From the NCBI RefSeq assembly GCF_027594425.1, contig NZ_CP115159.1, positions 3,371,001-3,435,000 on the forward strand: a stretch of 64,000 bases of DNA, read 5' to 3'. The position numbers were made by a program, and so were the translations under genes. The first letter of the stretch is position 1. Each line of letters opens with the position of its first letter. The DNA comes from Zunongwangia sp. HGR-M22 (GTDB taxonomy: Bacteria > Bacteroidota > Bacteroidia > Flavobacteriales > Flavobacteriaceae). This document shows, one piece after another, positions 18,493 to 26,931 of the stretch. The notes beneath the pieces are model-generated. The model worked only from the letters and a program-made list of their open reading frames with translations. It was not told the origin of the DNA and ran no database searches.

Positions 18493-19048
18493 ATTTAATA
18501 TGTATGTTATTTGCTTCAACAATATTAGCTGGTGTTTTTGTAATAAACTTTGCCAATACAATTTTATGCCCTTCCTTGGAAGTTGGTATTTCTTCTAAAG
18601 TTAGCTTCAGTATAAAATTTTTATCCACCTTATACATAGCATAATCGAGATCTAGCACTTCTTTATCGATTTGTACGACAATTGGTAGATCAATTTCTGT
18701 TTGTTCTAAGATAAGTTTCTTTACCGAGACATACTCAGGTTGATATTCGTCTTTATAGGTAATAATTATTTTACCATCAAAATGAATACTATCTAATACA
18801 AAAGGTTCCTTCTCGACTTCGACACTCTTAATATTATCAGGATTTAAAGTTGGGTACAAAACCTGATTCCCTATAAATTGATCTTCTACAAATAGAGCGA
18901 CCTGATCTTCTGCATTTGCACTCTTCAATAGATTAACGACTTCCATTTTGGAGTCTTCAGAATACTTTTTTTGTGGATGTTCTATTTCCTGTCCAAAAAG
19001 CACAGAAGTTGCAAATAATAACAAGACAAGATTCGATAATTTTAGCAT
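18491..19048 (-). CDS. Exported protein of unknown function with plug-like motif
   Basis: 185 residues with a Sec signal (about 1-19, ending LFGQ). I do not recognise the family. Residues about 50-80 read VALFVEDQFIGNQ..YPTLNPDNIKSVEVEK, which resembles the strand pattern of TonB plug/carboxypeptidase-regulatory domains (a VDG..I..LNPDDIESIEVLK type motif). No barrel follows. The rest is beta-strand rich with a hydrophilic C-terminus. Single gene, convergent with the AsmA-like gene, divergent from none; 31 bp separates it from the acetyltransferase gene upstream on the same strand. Confidence 0.7.
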   Translation of the reverse strand: MLKLSNLVLLLFATSVLFGQEIEHPQKKYSEDSKMEVVNLLKSANAEDQVALFVEDQFIGNQVLYPTLNPDNIKSVEVEKEPFVLDSIHFDGKIIITYKDEYQPEYVSVKKLILEQTEIDLPIVVQIDKEVLDLDYAMYKVDKNFILKLTLEEIPTSKEGHKIVLAKFITKTPANIVEANNIHIK

Positions 19049-19079
19049 AAATCTTATTTATTAGTGTAAACAGCAAAAA

Positions 19080-19640
19080 TTAGTGTTCTATTTTCTTAAT
19101 TACTTTGCAAGGATTTCCGGCAGCAAAAACATCATCAGGAATATCTTTAGTTACCACGCTTCCGGCACCAATAACTGCACGATTTCCGATTTTCACACCG
19201 GGACAGATAGTAACGTTTCCACCAATCCAAACATCTTCTCCTATGGCTATGGCTTTAGAAAATTCTAAAAGCGAAGCTCTTTCTTTCGCGTTTAAAGGAT
19301 GCGATGCAGTATAGATTTGCACATTAGGCCCAAACATGCTGCGCGAGCCAATGCTAACTTCCATCCCATCCAAAATTACACAATTAAAATTGAAGTAAAC
19401 CTGATCTCCAGTTTTGATATTATATCCGTAATCACAAAAAAAAGGCGGCTGAACAACTAATTCTCTCCCACCATTAGGAATCAAATCCCTTAAAATAGCA
19501 GTTAATTTTTCCGCTTGATCCTCAGGAAGAGAATTATACTTTTTTATCAGCTCCCGAGCTCTCATACGCTCCTTCGTTAGCTCGTCATCACCGGCAAAAT
19601 ATAATTCACCAGAAAGCATTTTCTCTTTTTGTGATTTCAT
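19080..19640 (-). CDS. Maltose/galactoside-type O-acetyltransferase (left-handed beta-helix)
   Basis: 186 residues, the usual length for Maa/LacA. An N-terminal Mac domain (KEKMLSGELYFAGDDELTKER) precedes hexapeptide repeats from about 70 to 175 (GVKIGNRAVIGAGSVV). The catalytic His is in YTASHPLN (about 115). These enzymes transfer acetyl from acetyl-CoA to sugars. The physiological acceptor is unknown. Only 9 bp separates it from the DUF2797 gene upstream, so the two are probably co-transcribed. Confidence 0.92.
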   Translation of the reverse strand: MKSQKEKMLSGELYFAGDDELTKERMRARELIKKYNSLPEDQAEKLTAILRDLIPNGGRELVVQPPFFCDYGYNIKTGDQVYFNFNCVILDGMEVSIGSRSMFGPNVQIYTASHPLNAKERASLLEFSKAIAIGEDVWIGGNVTICPGVKIGNRAVIGAGSVVTKDIPDDVFAAGNPCKVIKKIEH

Positions 19641-19649
19641 ACTTTGGTT

Positions 19650-20444
19650 TTAAGCGACTTTAAGTTCTACGACAAAACCTTCATGGGCTCTAACGTTAAA
19701 AGCAGTTCCGTCTTCAAATAATAAATATTGACCTTTTATCCCCATTAATTTACCCTGATAAAATGGAGATTTTGTAAGATTCAGCGTTTTAATTTTTGGT
19801 GAAAATTGCTTCACAGGAAACTTAATTTCGGTTTCTTTTTGATCGGCTAAATAATAGGCTTTGGCTTCTTCAGGAATAAAATCTTTCAATTTTTCTCGCT
19901 CTTCTTCCAGATTTAAATCTAAAATATCATTGGTAAGCATTTTTCGCCAGTTTGTTTTATCAGAAACATGGGCTTTTAGAGCGATTTCTGTAATCCCGGC
20001 CAAATACCTGTTAGGAACTTCTACAATTTCAATTGCTTCGTGTGCTCCCTGATCGATCCATCGTGTGGGCACCTGAGTTTTACGAGTCACGCCTACTTTT
20101 ACATTACTCGAATTTGCTAAATACACAATATGCGGTGTTAGTTGCACTCTTTTTTCATATTCTAAATCTCGATCTTCCAGATCTAAATGTGCTTTACTTA
20201 GTTCTGGCTTCATGATCCATTCCCCGGCTTGCGGAATCGAGCTAAAACAATCATAACAAAAACCCTGTCTAAAAATTTTCTTTTGTTGCCCACAATTAAG
20301 GCATTGAAAACGTAGAAAATTTAAACTTAAGTTTTTCTCTAGAAGTTGATTCATATTTAAAAAATCGTTCTCAAAATCTAGATAATATTCTACATTTTCC
20401 AACAGTTCTGTTTTCATTTTGGTGAGCACACCCTCGTATCTCAT
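19650..20444 (-). CDS. DUF2797 domain protein with zinc-ribbon-like cysteines
   Basis: 264 residues. Two CxxC pairs (FQCLNCGQQ and GFCYDCF, about 48-70) suggest a zinc ribbon. The following segment HIVYLANSSNVKVGVTRKTQ..RWIDQGA (about 105-135) has the strand pattern and an R..DQGA end that recall GIY-YIG nuclease-like folds; that comparison is mine and untested. The family has no assigned function. It is divergent from the GH3 gene across 112 bp, and its start region (MRYEGVLTKMKTEL) is the family N-terminus. Confidence 0.85.
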   Translation of the reverse strand: MRYEGVLTKMKTELLENVEYYLDFENDFLNMNQLLEKNLSLNFLRFQCLNCGQQKKIFRQGFCYDCFSSIPQAGEWIMKPELSKAHLDLEDRDLEYEKRVQLTPHIVYLANSSNVKVGVTRKTQVPTRWIDQGAHEAIEIVEVPNRYLAGITEIALKAHVSDKTNWRKMLTNDILDLNLEEEREKLKDFIPEEAKAYYLADQKETEIKFPVKQFSPKIKTLNLTKSPFYQGKLMGIKGQYLLFEDGTAFNVRAHEGFVVELKVA

Positions 20445-20556
20445 ATCTTTTTCATTATTTTTAACTGATGCGTTTTTGCAGGCTTCAAAGTTTCGGTTAT
20501 TTTTAACCTACCAACCAAAAAGCTCTGCAAAGAGTTGATAAATATATAATAAATAA

Positions 20557-22068
20557 ATGCCAATTCCATTAGTAAATTCCATTGCTTCATGGTTTCTTAA
20601 GAAGCGTATTCACCAGATGGAATTATTTATAAAATATCCTCACGATGTACAGGATGAGCTTTTAAAAGGACTAATTTATAAAGCTAAAAACACAGAGATT
20701 GGTAGAAAATATGCCTTTTCTGAAATCAAATCCTATAAGGATTTCGCTTCTCGTGTTCCTTTACATTCTTACGAAAATTATTATGAAGCTATTGAAAGAA
20801 GCCGGTTAGGAGAAAATAACATTTTTTGGCCAACTCCTATAAAATGGTTTGCAAAATCTAGTGGAACTACAAACGCTAAAAGTAAATTTATCCCAGTAAG
20901 TGAGGATTCTTTAGAACATTGCCATTATGCCGCTGGTAAAGATTTGCTTTGCATGTATTTAAACAATAATCCCGGCTCTCAATTTTTCACAGGAAAAAGT
21001 TTACGCTTAGGCGGAAGTAAAGAAATCTACAAAGAAAACGGAACAAGTTTTGGAGATCTTTCGGCCATTCTTATCGATAATATGCCATTTTGGGCCGAGT
21101 TTAGTAGCACACCAAGTAACGAAGTTTCTTTGATGCACGATTGGGAAACTAAAATGGATGCGATTGTGCGAGAAACTATCAAAGAAAACGTAACCAGTCT
21201 TGCCGGAGTTCCTTCATGGATGCTGGTTTTACTAAATAATGTTTTAGAACATACCGGTAAGGAAAGCATTTTTGAAGTTTGGCGCAATATTGAAGTTTAT
21301 TTTCACGGTGGTGTTAGCTTTGATCCTTATGCAGCTCAGTATCAAAAAATCTTACCTAACGAAGATTTTAGATATTACGAAATTTATAATGCTTCAGAAG
21401 GATTTTTTGCCTGCCAGGATCAAAATGATAACAAAGATTTGCTGTTAATGTTGGACTACGGAATATTCTATGAGTTTATTCCTATGCATACCTACGGAAG
21501 CAATGAGGAAGAAATTATACCACTTTCTGAAGTTGAAATTGGTAAAAATTACGCCATCGTTATTACAACCAATGCAGGTTTATGGCGCTATAAAATTGGC
21601 GACACGGTTCGTTTTACCTCTACCAGTCCTTATCGTATAAAAGTATCTGGAAGAACAAAACATCACATTAACGTTTTTGGTGAAGAATTGATTATAGAAA
21701 ATGCTGAAACTGCACTAAAAAAAGCATCGCTTACCAACAATTGCGAGATCGTAGATTACACTGCCGCCCCGGTTTTTATGGAAGGTAAAGAAAAAGGAGC
21801 GCACGAGTGGATTATCGAGTTTAAGCATCCGCCAAAATCGATGTCGGAATTTAATGAAGATCTAGACCAGGCATTACAACAAGTAAATAGTGATTACGAG
21901 GCGAAGCGCTATTTAAATATGACACTTAATGCGCCTAAGATTCATGTAGCAAGAGAAAAGTTATTTCACGATTGGTTGAAGAAAAATGGTAAACTAGGTG
22001 GACAACATAAAATACCGCGATTATCGAATTCTAGAGATTATGTGGAGGAATTGCTAGGGATGATGTAG
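20557..22068 (+). CDS. GH3-family acyl-adenylate-forming enzyme
   Basis: 503 residues, full length for bacterial GH3 proteins. ATP-binding motif KSSGTTNAKSKFIP (about 108-121), the YNASEGFFACQ A-loop (about 290-300), and LWRYKIGDTVRF (about 345-357) followed by GRTKHHINVFGEE are clear. Plant GH3 enzymes conjugate auxin or jasmonate to amino acids; bacterial members likely ligate a carboxylic acid to an amine, but the substrate is not known. Divergent from DUF2797, and no neighbour hints at a pathway. Confidence 0.92.
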   Translation: MPIPLVNSIASWFLKKRIHQMELFIKYPHDVQDELLKGLIYKAKNTEIGRKYAFSEIKSYKDFASRVPLHSYENYYEAIERSRLGENNIFWPTPIKWFAKSSGTTNAKSKFIPVSEDSLEHCHYAAGKDLLCMYLNNNPGSQFFTGKSLRLGGSKEIYKENGTSFGDLSAILIDNMPFWAEFSSTPSNEVSLMHDWETKMDAIVRETIKENVTSLAGVPSWMLVLLNNVLEHTGKESIFEVWRNIEVYFHGGVSFDPYAAQYQKILPNEDFRYYEIYNASEGFFACQDQNDNKDLLLMLDYGIFYEFIPMHTYGSNEEEIIPLSEVEIGKNYAIVITTNAGLWRYKIGDTVRFTSTSPYRIKVSGRTKHHINVFGEELIIENAETALKKASLTNNCEIVDYTAAPVFMEGKEKGAHEWIIEFKHPPKSMSEFNEDLDQALQQVNSDYEAKRYLNMTLNAPKIHVAREKLFHDWLKKNGKLGGQHKIPRLSNSRDYVEELLGMM

Positions 22069-22520
22069 ACGATTATTTAACAGTTCACTTTTTACAGTTA
22101 TCAGTAAGCAGTTTTCTTGAATATTCAATAAACAATTAGCGATTATTAGAAGAGTTTTTAGCTTTTAGTTCTCAGCGAGCGGCCTTCAACTAATTTTAAA
22201 TTATTGTCGTTCCGGACTTGATCCGGAATCTCATATTATATTGTAAAGCAAATTAAAGTGATAAGACCCTGAATGAAGCTCATATTAACCACACCTCATT
22301 ATGACTTATTGCAGACATTCAATTTTGGATTTAAAAGTTGAAGGAAAGAATAAATCTTCCGGCAAAGTTCGAATATATAATATTCTAGTTTTTTTCTCTG
22401 ATAATGGATTGCTATAATTCAAAATGATGATTTTCAAATGAAAAGCTTTAAGACTCACCCATTTTCTATATTAGCTTTTAAATATCATCTGTAACCGTGA
22501 ATTATCTGAAACAACAAAAT
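22069..22520. repeat. Gene-free 452-bp gap with heptamer tract and REP-like hairpin
   Basis: 22078-22115 and 22127-22150 show 7-bp periodicity (ACAGTTA TCAGTAA GCAGTTT). 22210-22228 is a hairpin TTCCGGA-CTTGA-TCCGGAA followed by TCTCAT, the REP-like family. An ATG-initiated 38-codon ORF at 22301-22417 lacks support. The last 100 bp presumably hold the promoter of the next gene; no TAnnTTTG was seen. Confidence 0.55.
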
Positions 22521-23009
22521 ATGCGAAAATCCTTACTATTTCTTATTCCAGTTTTAATTTGCCTAATATCAGTTGGATGCGGTAAAGATTCTAAAGAAAT
22601 ATCATTTACTGAATTTAACGAAGAAATTTTACCTTCCGAAGAAATCGAGAAAGTGGTAATCGAAGATCGTGAAGACATATTAGTTTATACTTCAGAAAAG
22701 GTACCTTATAAACTTAAGGCTAGCGAAATAGATAATATCGAAGAATTTATAGATAATTTACACTCTAAGCAAGAAAATATAGATATCACGTATAATACAA
22801 ATGTTACTAATACAGGAATATTATTAGGGCAACTTTTTAATCTTCTTGTTCCCATCCTCTTACTTACTCACATTATATTATTATGGATTTCATTAAGAAA
22901 GGTCATTAAATCTACAGCTGGAGATTTAGAAAAAATCCTATACGCTATGATTTCAATACTCGTTCCTTTCTTTGGACCTATTATTTATCTTACTACGAAA
23001 CGAAGATGA
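22521..23009 (+). CDS. Small membrane protein: FtsH-ectodomain-like region plus PLDc_N-like double helix
   Basis: 162 residues from ATG 22521; an upstream GTG at 22497 would displace the signal. Residues 1-20 are a lipoprotein-type signal (LICLISVGC). Residues 27-125 follow the order of the FtsH periplasmic domain: ISFTEFNEE, then EEIEKVVIED, LVYTSEK, YKLKASEIDNIEEFIDNL, ENIDITYNTNVTN, then a helix GQLFNLLVPILLLTHIILLW as in FtsH transmembrane 2. No AAA or protease domain follows. Instead a second helix pair ending LEKILYAMISILVPFFGPIIYLTTKR looks like a PLDc_N motif. I infer a possible FtsH partner, decoy or evolutionary remnant. No function is known to me. Confidence 0.7.
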   Translation: MRKSLLFLIPVLICLISVGCGKDSKEISFTEFNEEILPSEEIEKVVIEDREDILVYTSEKVPYKLKASEIDNIEEFIDNLHSKQENIDITYNTNVTNTGILLGQLFNLLVPILLLTHIILLWISLRKVIKSTAGDLEKILYAMISILVPFFGPIIYLTTKRR

Positions 23010-23026
23010 TAATCTGAAAACAAAAA

Positions 23027-23058
23027 AACCGGCATTCTGAAAAATCAAAATGCCGGTT
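23027..23058. terminator. Bidirectional terminator between convergent genes
   Basis: AACCGGCATT (23027-23036) pairs perfectly with AATGCCGGTT (23049-23058), with A-run before and T-rich sequence after. Confidence 0.85.
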
Positions 23059-23078
23059 GAATTTATATAAAATCGATA

Positions 23079-24371
23079 TTAATCGAAATCTTTAGTTACT
23101 TTATCTACCGCTGCGATCGTTTTATCAAGATCTTCATAGCTTAAAGCTTCACTTATAAACCAAGTTTCAAAAGCACTCGGTGCGATATAAATTCCGTTTT
23201 CTAACATTCCGTGGAAAAAAGTATTGAATTTTCCATTTTTTGCAGCTTCCGCAGAAGTAGCAAAATCGCTTACCGCATCTTCAGAAAAATGAACAGAGAT
23301 CATCGAACCTACGCGGTTAATGGTATGTTTTACTCCGTTTTCTTTCAATACCTTCTCCATTCCTTCATGAAGATATTCGGTTTTTTTATCAATGCTTTTA
23401 AAAATTTCAGGATTCTCAGACAATTCGGTTAACATGGCTAATCCTGCAGCCATAGCAAGTGGATTTCCACTTAAAGTTCCTGCCTGATACACCGGCCCAA
23501 CCGGAGCCAAATAATCCATAATTTCATTTCGCGCAGCAAATGCACCTACTGGCAAACCACCGCCAATTACTTTCCCAAAACAAACAATATCTGCGTTGAT
23601 CCCTAATCGTTCCTGAACACCTCCTGCGGCTAACCTAAAACCGGTCATCACTTCATCAAAAATCAGTAAAATTCCGGTTTCATCGCAAAGCTTTCTCAAA
23701 CCTTCCAAAAATCCTTCAGCCGGAGGAATGCATCCCATATTTCCTGGAACAGGTTCTACGATAATGCAGGCAATTTCATCTTTATTTTGTTCAGCAATCT
23801 GCTTTACACCATCCAAATCATTATAAGCGGCTAGCAAAGTATCTTTAGCTGTTCCCTGGGTAACTCCCGGACTATTTGGCGTACCAAAAGTCATCGCTCC
23901 ACTCCCAGCCTGAATCAAAAAAGAATCGCTATGCCCGTGATAACAACCGGCAAATTTGATGATTTTCTCTTTCCCGGTAAAACCTCTGGCCAATCTAACC
24001 GCACTCATACAAGCTTCGGTACCCGAATTTACCATTCTGATTTTATCGATATTAGGAACCATTTTTACCGCTAATTCGGCTATTTTGGTTTCAATCTCGG
24101 TCGGAGTTCCAAAAGAAGTTCCTTTTTTGGCTTTTTCGATCACGGCATCAACCACAGGTTTGTGCGCATGGCCAAGAATCATTGGTCCCCAGGAATTGAT
24201 ATAATCGATTAATTTATTTCCGTCTTCATCATAAATATAAGCCCCTTCTGCTTTTTCAATAAAAACAGGATCTCCTCCTACTGCTTTAAAAGCTCTAACC
24301 GGCGAGTTTACTCCGCCCGGAATCACTTTTTTGGCTTCAGCAAATAAGGCACTACTTCTTTGATAAATCAT
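23079..24371 (-). CDS. hemL: Glutamate-1-semialdehyde 2,1-aminomutase
   Basis: 430 residues, normal length. A PLP fold-type I enzyme that converts glutamate 1-semialdehyde to 5-aminolevulinate in the C5 tetrapyrrole pathway. Visible: the N-terminal [55 protein letters not shown], and the PLP lysine in [15 protein letters not shown]. It lies 24 bp after the LysM glucosaminidase gene and probably ends a four-gene transcript. No other heme genes are in the window. Confidence 0.97.
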   Translation of the reverse strand: MIYQRSSALFAEAKKVIPGGVNSPVRAFKAVGGDPVFIEKAEGAYIYDEDGNKLIDYINSWGPMILGHAHKPVVDAVIEKAKKGTSFGTPTEIETKIAELAVKMVPNIDKIRMVNSGTEACMSAVRLARGFTGKEKIIKFAGCYHGHSDSFLIQAGSGAMTFGTPNSPGVTQGTAKDTLLAAYNDLDGVKQIAEQNKDEIACIIVEPVPGNMGCIPPAEGFLEGLRKLCDETGILLIFDEVMTGFRLAAGGVQERLGINADIVCFGKVIGGGLPVGAFAARNEIMDYLAPVGPVYQAGTLSGNPLAMAAGLAMLTELSENPEIFKSIDKKTEYLHEGMEKVLKENGVKHTINRVGSMISVHFSEDAVSDFATSAEAAKNGKFNTFFHGMLENGIYIAPSAFETWFISEALSYEDLDKTIAAVDKVTKDFD

Positions 24372-24395
24372 ATAATTGCAATTTTCTTATGGTCG

Positions 24396-25220
24396 TTATT
24401 TTACTAATAAAACTTGTCCAATTTCAATATTGGTGCCAGTTAAATTATTTAAACTTTTAATTTCTTCTACAGTGGTATTATAGCGTTTTGAAATAGAATA
24501 TAAAGTATCTCCTTTTTTAACGATATAGCTATCGCCTTTCGCTTCAAATTCGGTTGTATAATTAGGAGAAGGACGATCTAAAACTTCCGCATCATAGCGA
24601 TATAGCTCGTAACGTTCTATTAAATCTACAAGCTTTTGCGGGTAACGACGATCTGTAGCATAACCGGCCTGGCGTAAACCTTTTGCCCAGCCTTTGTAAT
24701 CGTCTTGATCAAGATCAAAAAGTTCGGCGTAGCGCCGACGCTCTGCTAAGAATAATGAATGGTCTCTAAAAGAATATTTTGGATGTCTATATTTTCTAAA
24801 ACATTCCTGATTGCGATCGTCGTCGTGATAAATTTTATCGCCTTGCCAGTCGTGGCACTTAATCCCAAAATGGTTATTGGCTTGTTGTGCTAATCTGCCT
24901 TTCCCAGAGCCAGATTCTAAAATCCCTTGGGCCAAAGTGATGCTTGCAGGTACTTTATATAAATGCATTTCCTGCTGTGCTATAGGCGCATAATCTGCAA
25001 TATAATTTTCTACCGTAAAATCGTAGGTTCTCACGGGCATGGTTTCAGCATCCACAATTTCAGCCGGAGTTTCGGTATTTCTATTTCCCTGATTACGGTT
25101 ATTAATCACCGCTTCATTTCTATCTTTTCGGTTTTTACGTGTAGTCACCTTTTTTTTACTTCCGCAGGAAGCCATAAAAAGTGCAAATACCACTAAAACT
25201 AAATAAGGTTTCAACCTCAT
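24396..25220 (-). CDS. Lipoprotein N-acetylglucosaminidase (FlgJ/LytG-type) with LysM domain
   Basis: 274 residues from the ATG at 25220; the ATG at 25229 adds three residues. The signal RLKPYLVLVVFALFMASC is a lipoprotein signal with Cys after MAS. A glucosaminidase domain (about 80-215) carries ILESGSGKGRLAQQANNHFGIKC, with the catalytic Glu in ESGSG, and KYRHPKYSFRDHSLFL. A LysM peptidoglycan-binding domain ends the protein (YIVKKGDTLYSISKRYNTT..EI..LNNL). It cleaves cell-wall glycan at the outer face of the envelope. With this start only 1 bp separates it from the upstream stop codon, suggesting translational coupling. Confidence 0.92.
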   Translation of the reverse strand: MRLKPYLVLVVFALFMASCGSKKKVTTRKNRKDRNEAVINNRNQGNRNTETPAEIVDAETMPVRTYDFTVENYIADYAPIAQQEMHLYKVPASITLAQGILESGSGKGRLAQQANNHFGIKCHDWQGDKIYHDDDRNQECFRKYRHPKYSFRDHSLFLAERRRYAELFDLDQDDYKGWAKGLRQAGYATDRRYPQKLVDLIERYELYRYDAEVLDRPSPNYTTEFEAKGDSYIVKKGDTLYSISKRYNTTVEEIKSLNNLTGTNIEIGQVLLVK

Positions 25221-25221
25221 A

Positions 25222-26181
25222 TTATACAATAATTAAACTCATTTTCTTTTTTTCCAATCGCCGGTTCATCCCTGCAATCCCCTGCAAACCGCCCGTATGC
25301 ACCGCTAAAATACGGGAATTTTCAGGAACTCGATTTTTTTTGATCATCTCAAAAACACTAAACATCATCTTGCCGGTGTAAATGGGATCAAGCTGAATTG
25401 CAAACTCGGTCTTAAATTCATTAATAAAACTTACCAGCTCTTCATTTATTTTAGCATAACCACCAAAATACTCATCGCTAACGAGTGTCCAGTTTTTTTT
25501 ATTGCTGAAACGGCCAATTTCATATTTTAAAAAATCCCCTTTTAATGCTGAAAAAGCCAGAACATTTTGGTTTTCAGCTGAAGCATTTATCAATCCTGAA
25601 GCCGTTCCACCGGTTCCTGCCGCAACACAAATAAAATCGAAATTCTTATCTTCTTCACTTAAAATCTCTTCACAACCTTGTATAGCAAACTTGTTTGTTC
25701 CGCCTTCGGGAACCAAATAAAAATCTCCGAATTCAGCATAAAGAGATTCGATAAAATCAGGATCATTTTTTCTTCGGAAATCTTCTCTTGCAATAAAGTG
25801 AAATTGCATCCCATTTTGTGAAGCAAACTTTAAAGTAGGATTTGATTTTAGCGTTTTTTGAAGGTCTTTTCTCAGCTCTTCCCCACGAATCACCCCTATT
25901 GTAGGAATATTATGAATTCTTCCGGCTGCAGCCGTAGCGGCAATATGATTAGAAAATGCACCACCAAAAGTCAAAATTCGTTTTTTTTGAAGTCTTTTCG
26001 CTTCTAGAACATTGTATTTCAGCTTTCTGAATTTATTCCCTGAAACCTCGGGATGCAGTAGATCTTCACGTTTTAACCAGACTTCAATATTCTTATCTTC
26101 AAACTTTGTAATAAAGTCGTTTCGAGAAAAAACAGGTTCTTTTCTATGGAATATCGATTCGATGTTTTCCGAAGCATTCAT
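25222..26181 (-). CDS. PLP-dependent D-cysteine desulfhydrase / ACC deaminase-family enzyme
   Basis: 319 residues. PLP lysine in SGNKFRKLKYN (about 47-57), then AFSNHIAATAAAGR (substrate and ring-stacking region) and a phosphate-binding CVAAGTGGTASGL. Family members deaminate 1-aminocyclopropane-1-carboxylate or break down D-cysteine. The sequence alone does not decide, but most bacterial members without the plant-associated residues act on D-cysteine. Second gene of the 26556-23079 minus-strand run. Confidence 0.88.
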   Translation of the reverse strand: MNASENIESIFHRKEPVFSRNDFITKFEDKNIEVWLKREDLLHPEVSGNKFRKLKYNVLEAKRLQKKRILTFGGAFSNHIAATAAAGRIHNIPTIGVIRGEELRKDLQKTLKSNPTLKFASQNGMQFHFIAREDFRRKNDPDFIESLYAEFGDFYLVPEGGTNKFAIQGCEEILSEEDKNFDFICVAAGTGGTASGLINASAENQNVLAFSALKGDFLKYEIGRFSNKKNWTLVSDEYFGGYAKINEELVSFINEFKTEFAIQLDPIYTGKMMFSVFEMIKKNRVPENSRILAVHTGGLQGIAGMNRRLEKKKMSLIIV

Positions 26182-26220
26182 ATTGCAAAGATGAGAAAGG
26201 CGAAAATTGGAACAAAGATT

Positions 26221-26556
26221 TTAGCGATAATATTTTAGGAAGGAAAATGGCTTTCTGGTTTCAAGATAATCTTCATCTTTTTCGTTTGTATAGGCTTCAA
26301 CCTCAAAACTGATATTTTGATAGGCCTTCATCGCATTTTTATATTTTATCCAGCCAAAAAGAAATTCCGCAGCATAAAAAATATAAAAGAAAACAACTAA
26401 AAGCTCCAATTGCTGGCGTAAGTGAATTTTCTCGTGATTCACTAATAAATCATCTTCTTTGTATTTAGCAGATTTCACAAAGATCACGGGCCAAATGGCG
26501 ACCGCAATAAAGTTTTTACCCAGAATATGTTTATTGATCAAAATCATTTTCTTCAA
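26221..26556 (-). CDS. Small membrane protein with HEKIH (zincin-like) motif
   Basis: 111 residues. The centre reads LLVNHEKIHLRQQLELLVVFFYIFYAAEF: an HExxH-type motif (HEKIH) followed directly by a hydrophobic helix. I know no characterised function. The motif and membrane helix resemble minimal M48/M56-like peptidase cores, but a third metal ligand is not identified. The gene is 39 bp upstream of the PLP enzyme on the same strand, and its start is close to the divergent DUF5522 gene. Confidence 0.7.
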   Translation of the reverse strand: MKKMILINKHILGKNFIAVAIWPVIFVKSAKYKEDDLLVNHEKIHLRQQLELLVVFFYIFYAAEFLFGWIKYKNAMKAYQNISFEVEAYTNEKDEDYLETRKPFSFLKYYR

Positions 26557-26567
26557 GTTAAGAATTG

Positions 26568-26575
26568 TAAATTTG
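26568..26575 (+). promoter_or_regulatory. TAnnTTTG promoter element abutting the DUF5522 gene
   Basis: TAAATTTG matches the -7 consensus, ending 5 nt before the ATG at 26581. Predicts a leaderless or near-leaderless mRNA. Confidence 0.45.
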
Positions 26576-26580
26576 TTTTC

Positions 26581-26748
26581 ATGAGTTTTTCAAGAAAAAA
26601 AATACCTTTAGAAGATGGCGACTATTATTTAACGCCAGAAGGTTACAAATGTTTCACAGAGCAATATCATCTTAAAAGAGGCTATTGTTGTGAGAGTGGT
26701 TGCCGGCATTGCCCTTACGGCTATGATAAAAAGACTAATTCTCAATAA
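26581..26748 (+). CDS. DUF5522 small cysteine-rich protein
   Basis: 55 residues from the ATG at 26581. The upstream in-frame ATG at 26527 would read through the promoter element and adds an unrelated N-terminus, so it was not used. The end carries YCCESGCRHCPYG, four to five cysteines in a CC..C..C pattern plus a His, so metal binding is likely. The family is common in Bacteroidota with no known function. Divergent from the HEKIH protein gene. Confidence 0.85.
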   Translation: MSFSRKKIPLEDGDYYLTPEGYKCFTEQYHLKRGYCCESGCRHCPYGYDKKTNSQ

Positions 26749-26931
26749 AACATTAGTGATGGCTGTTTTATATAATTGTAAGAGATGGTAGCTTATTCGT
26801 ATAGATAGATATAGTGATTTTTAGAATAGATAAAATAGATTAATTCGGCATGATATTTGAGATTACAAAACAGTCTAACAAGTGTTTAGCATACTTGCTT
26901 AGCATTTTATAAATTATAAAATATAACACCT

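Noticed and set aside
18441-18644. 67-codon plus-strand ORF
   Set aside because: Begins in the terminator and lies antisense to the exported protein gene at 18491-19048.
22301-22417. 38-codon plus-strand ORF (ATG to TAA)
   Set aside because: Short, no coding bias evident, no recognisable product.
22497-22520. GTG start of the FtsH-like protein
   Set aside because: The ATG at 22521 gives a standard lipoprotein signal directly.
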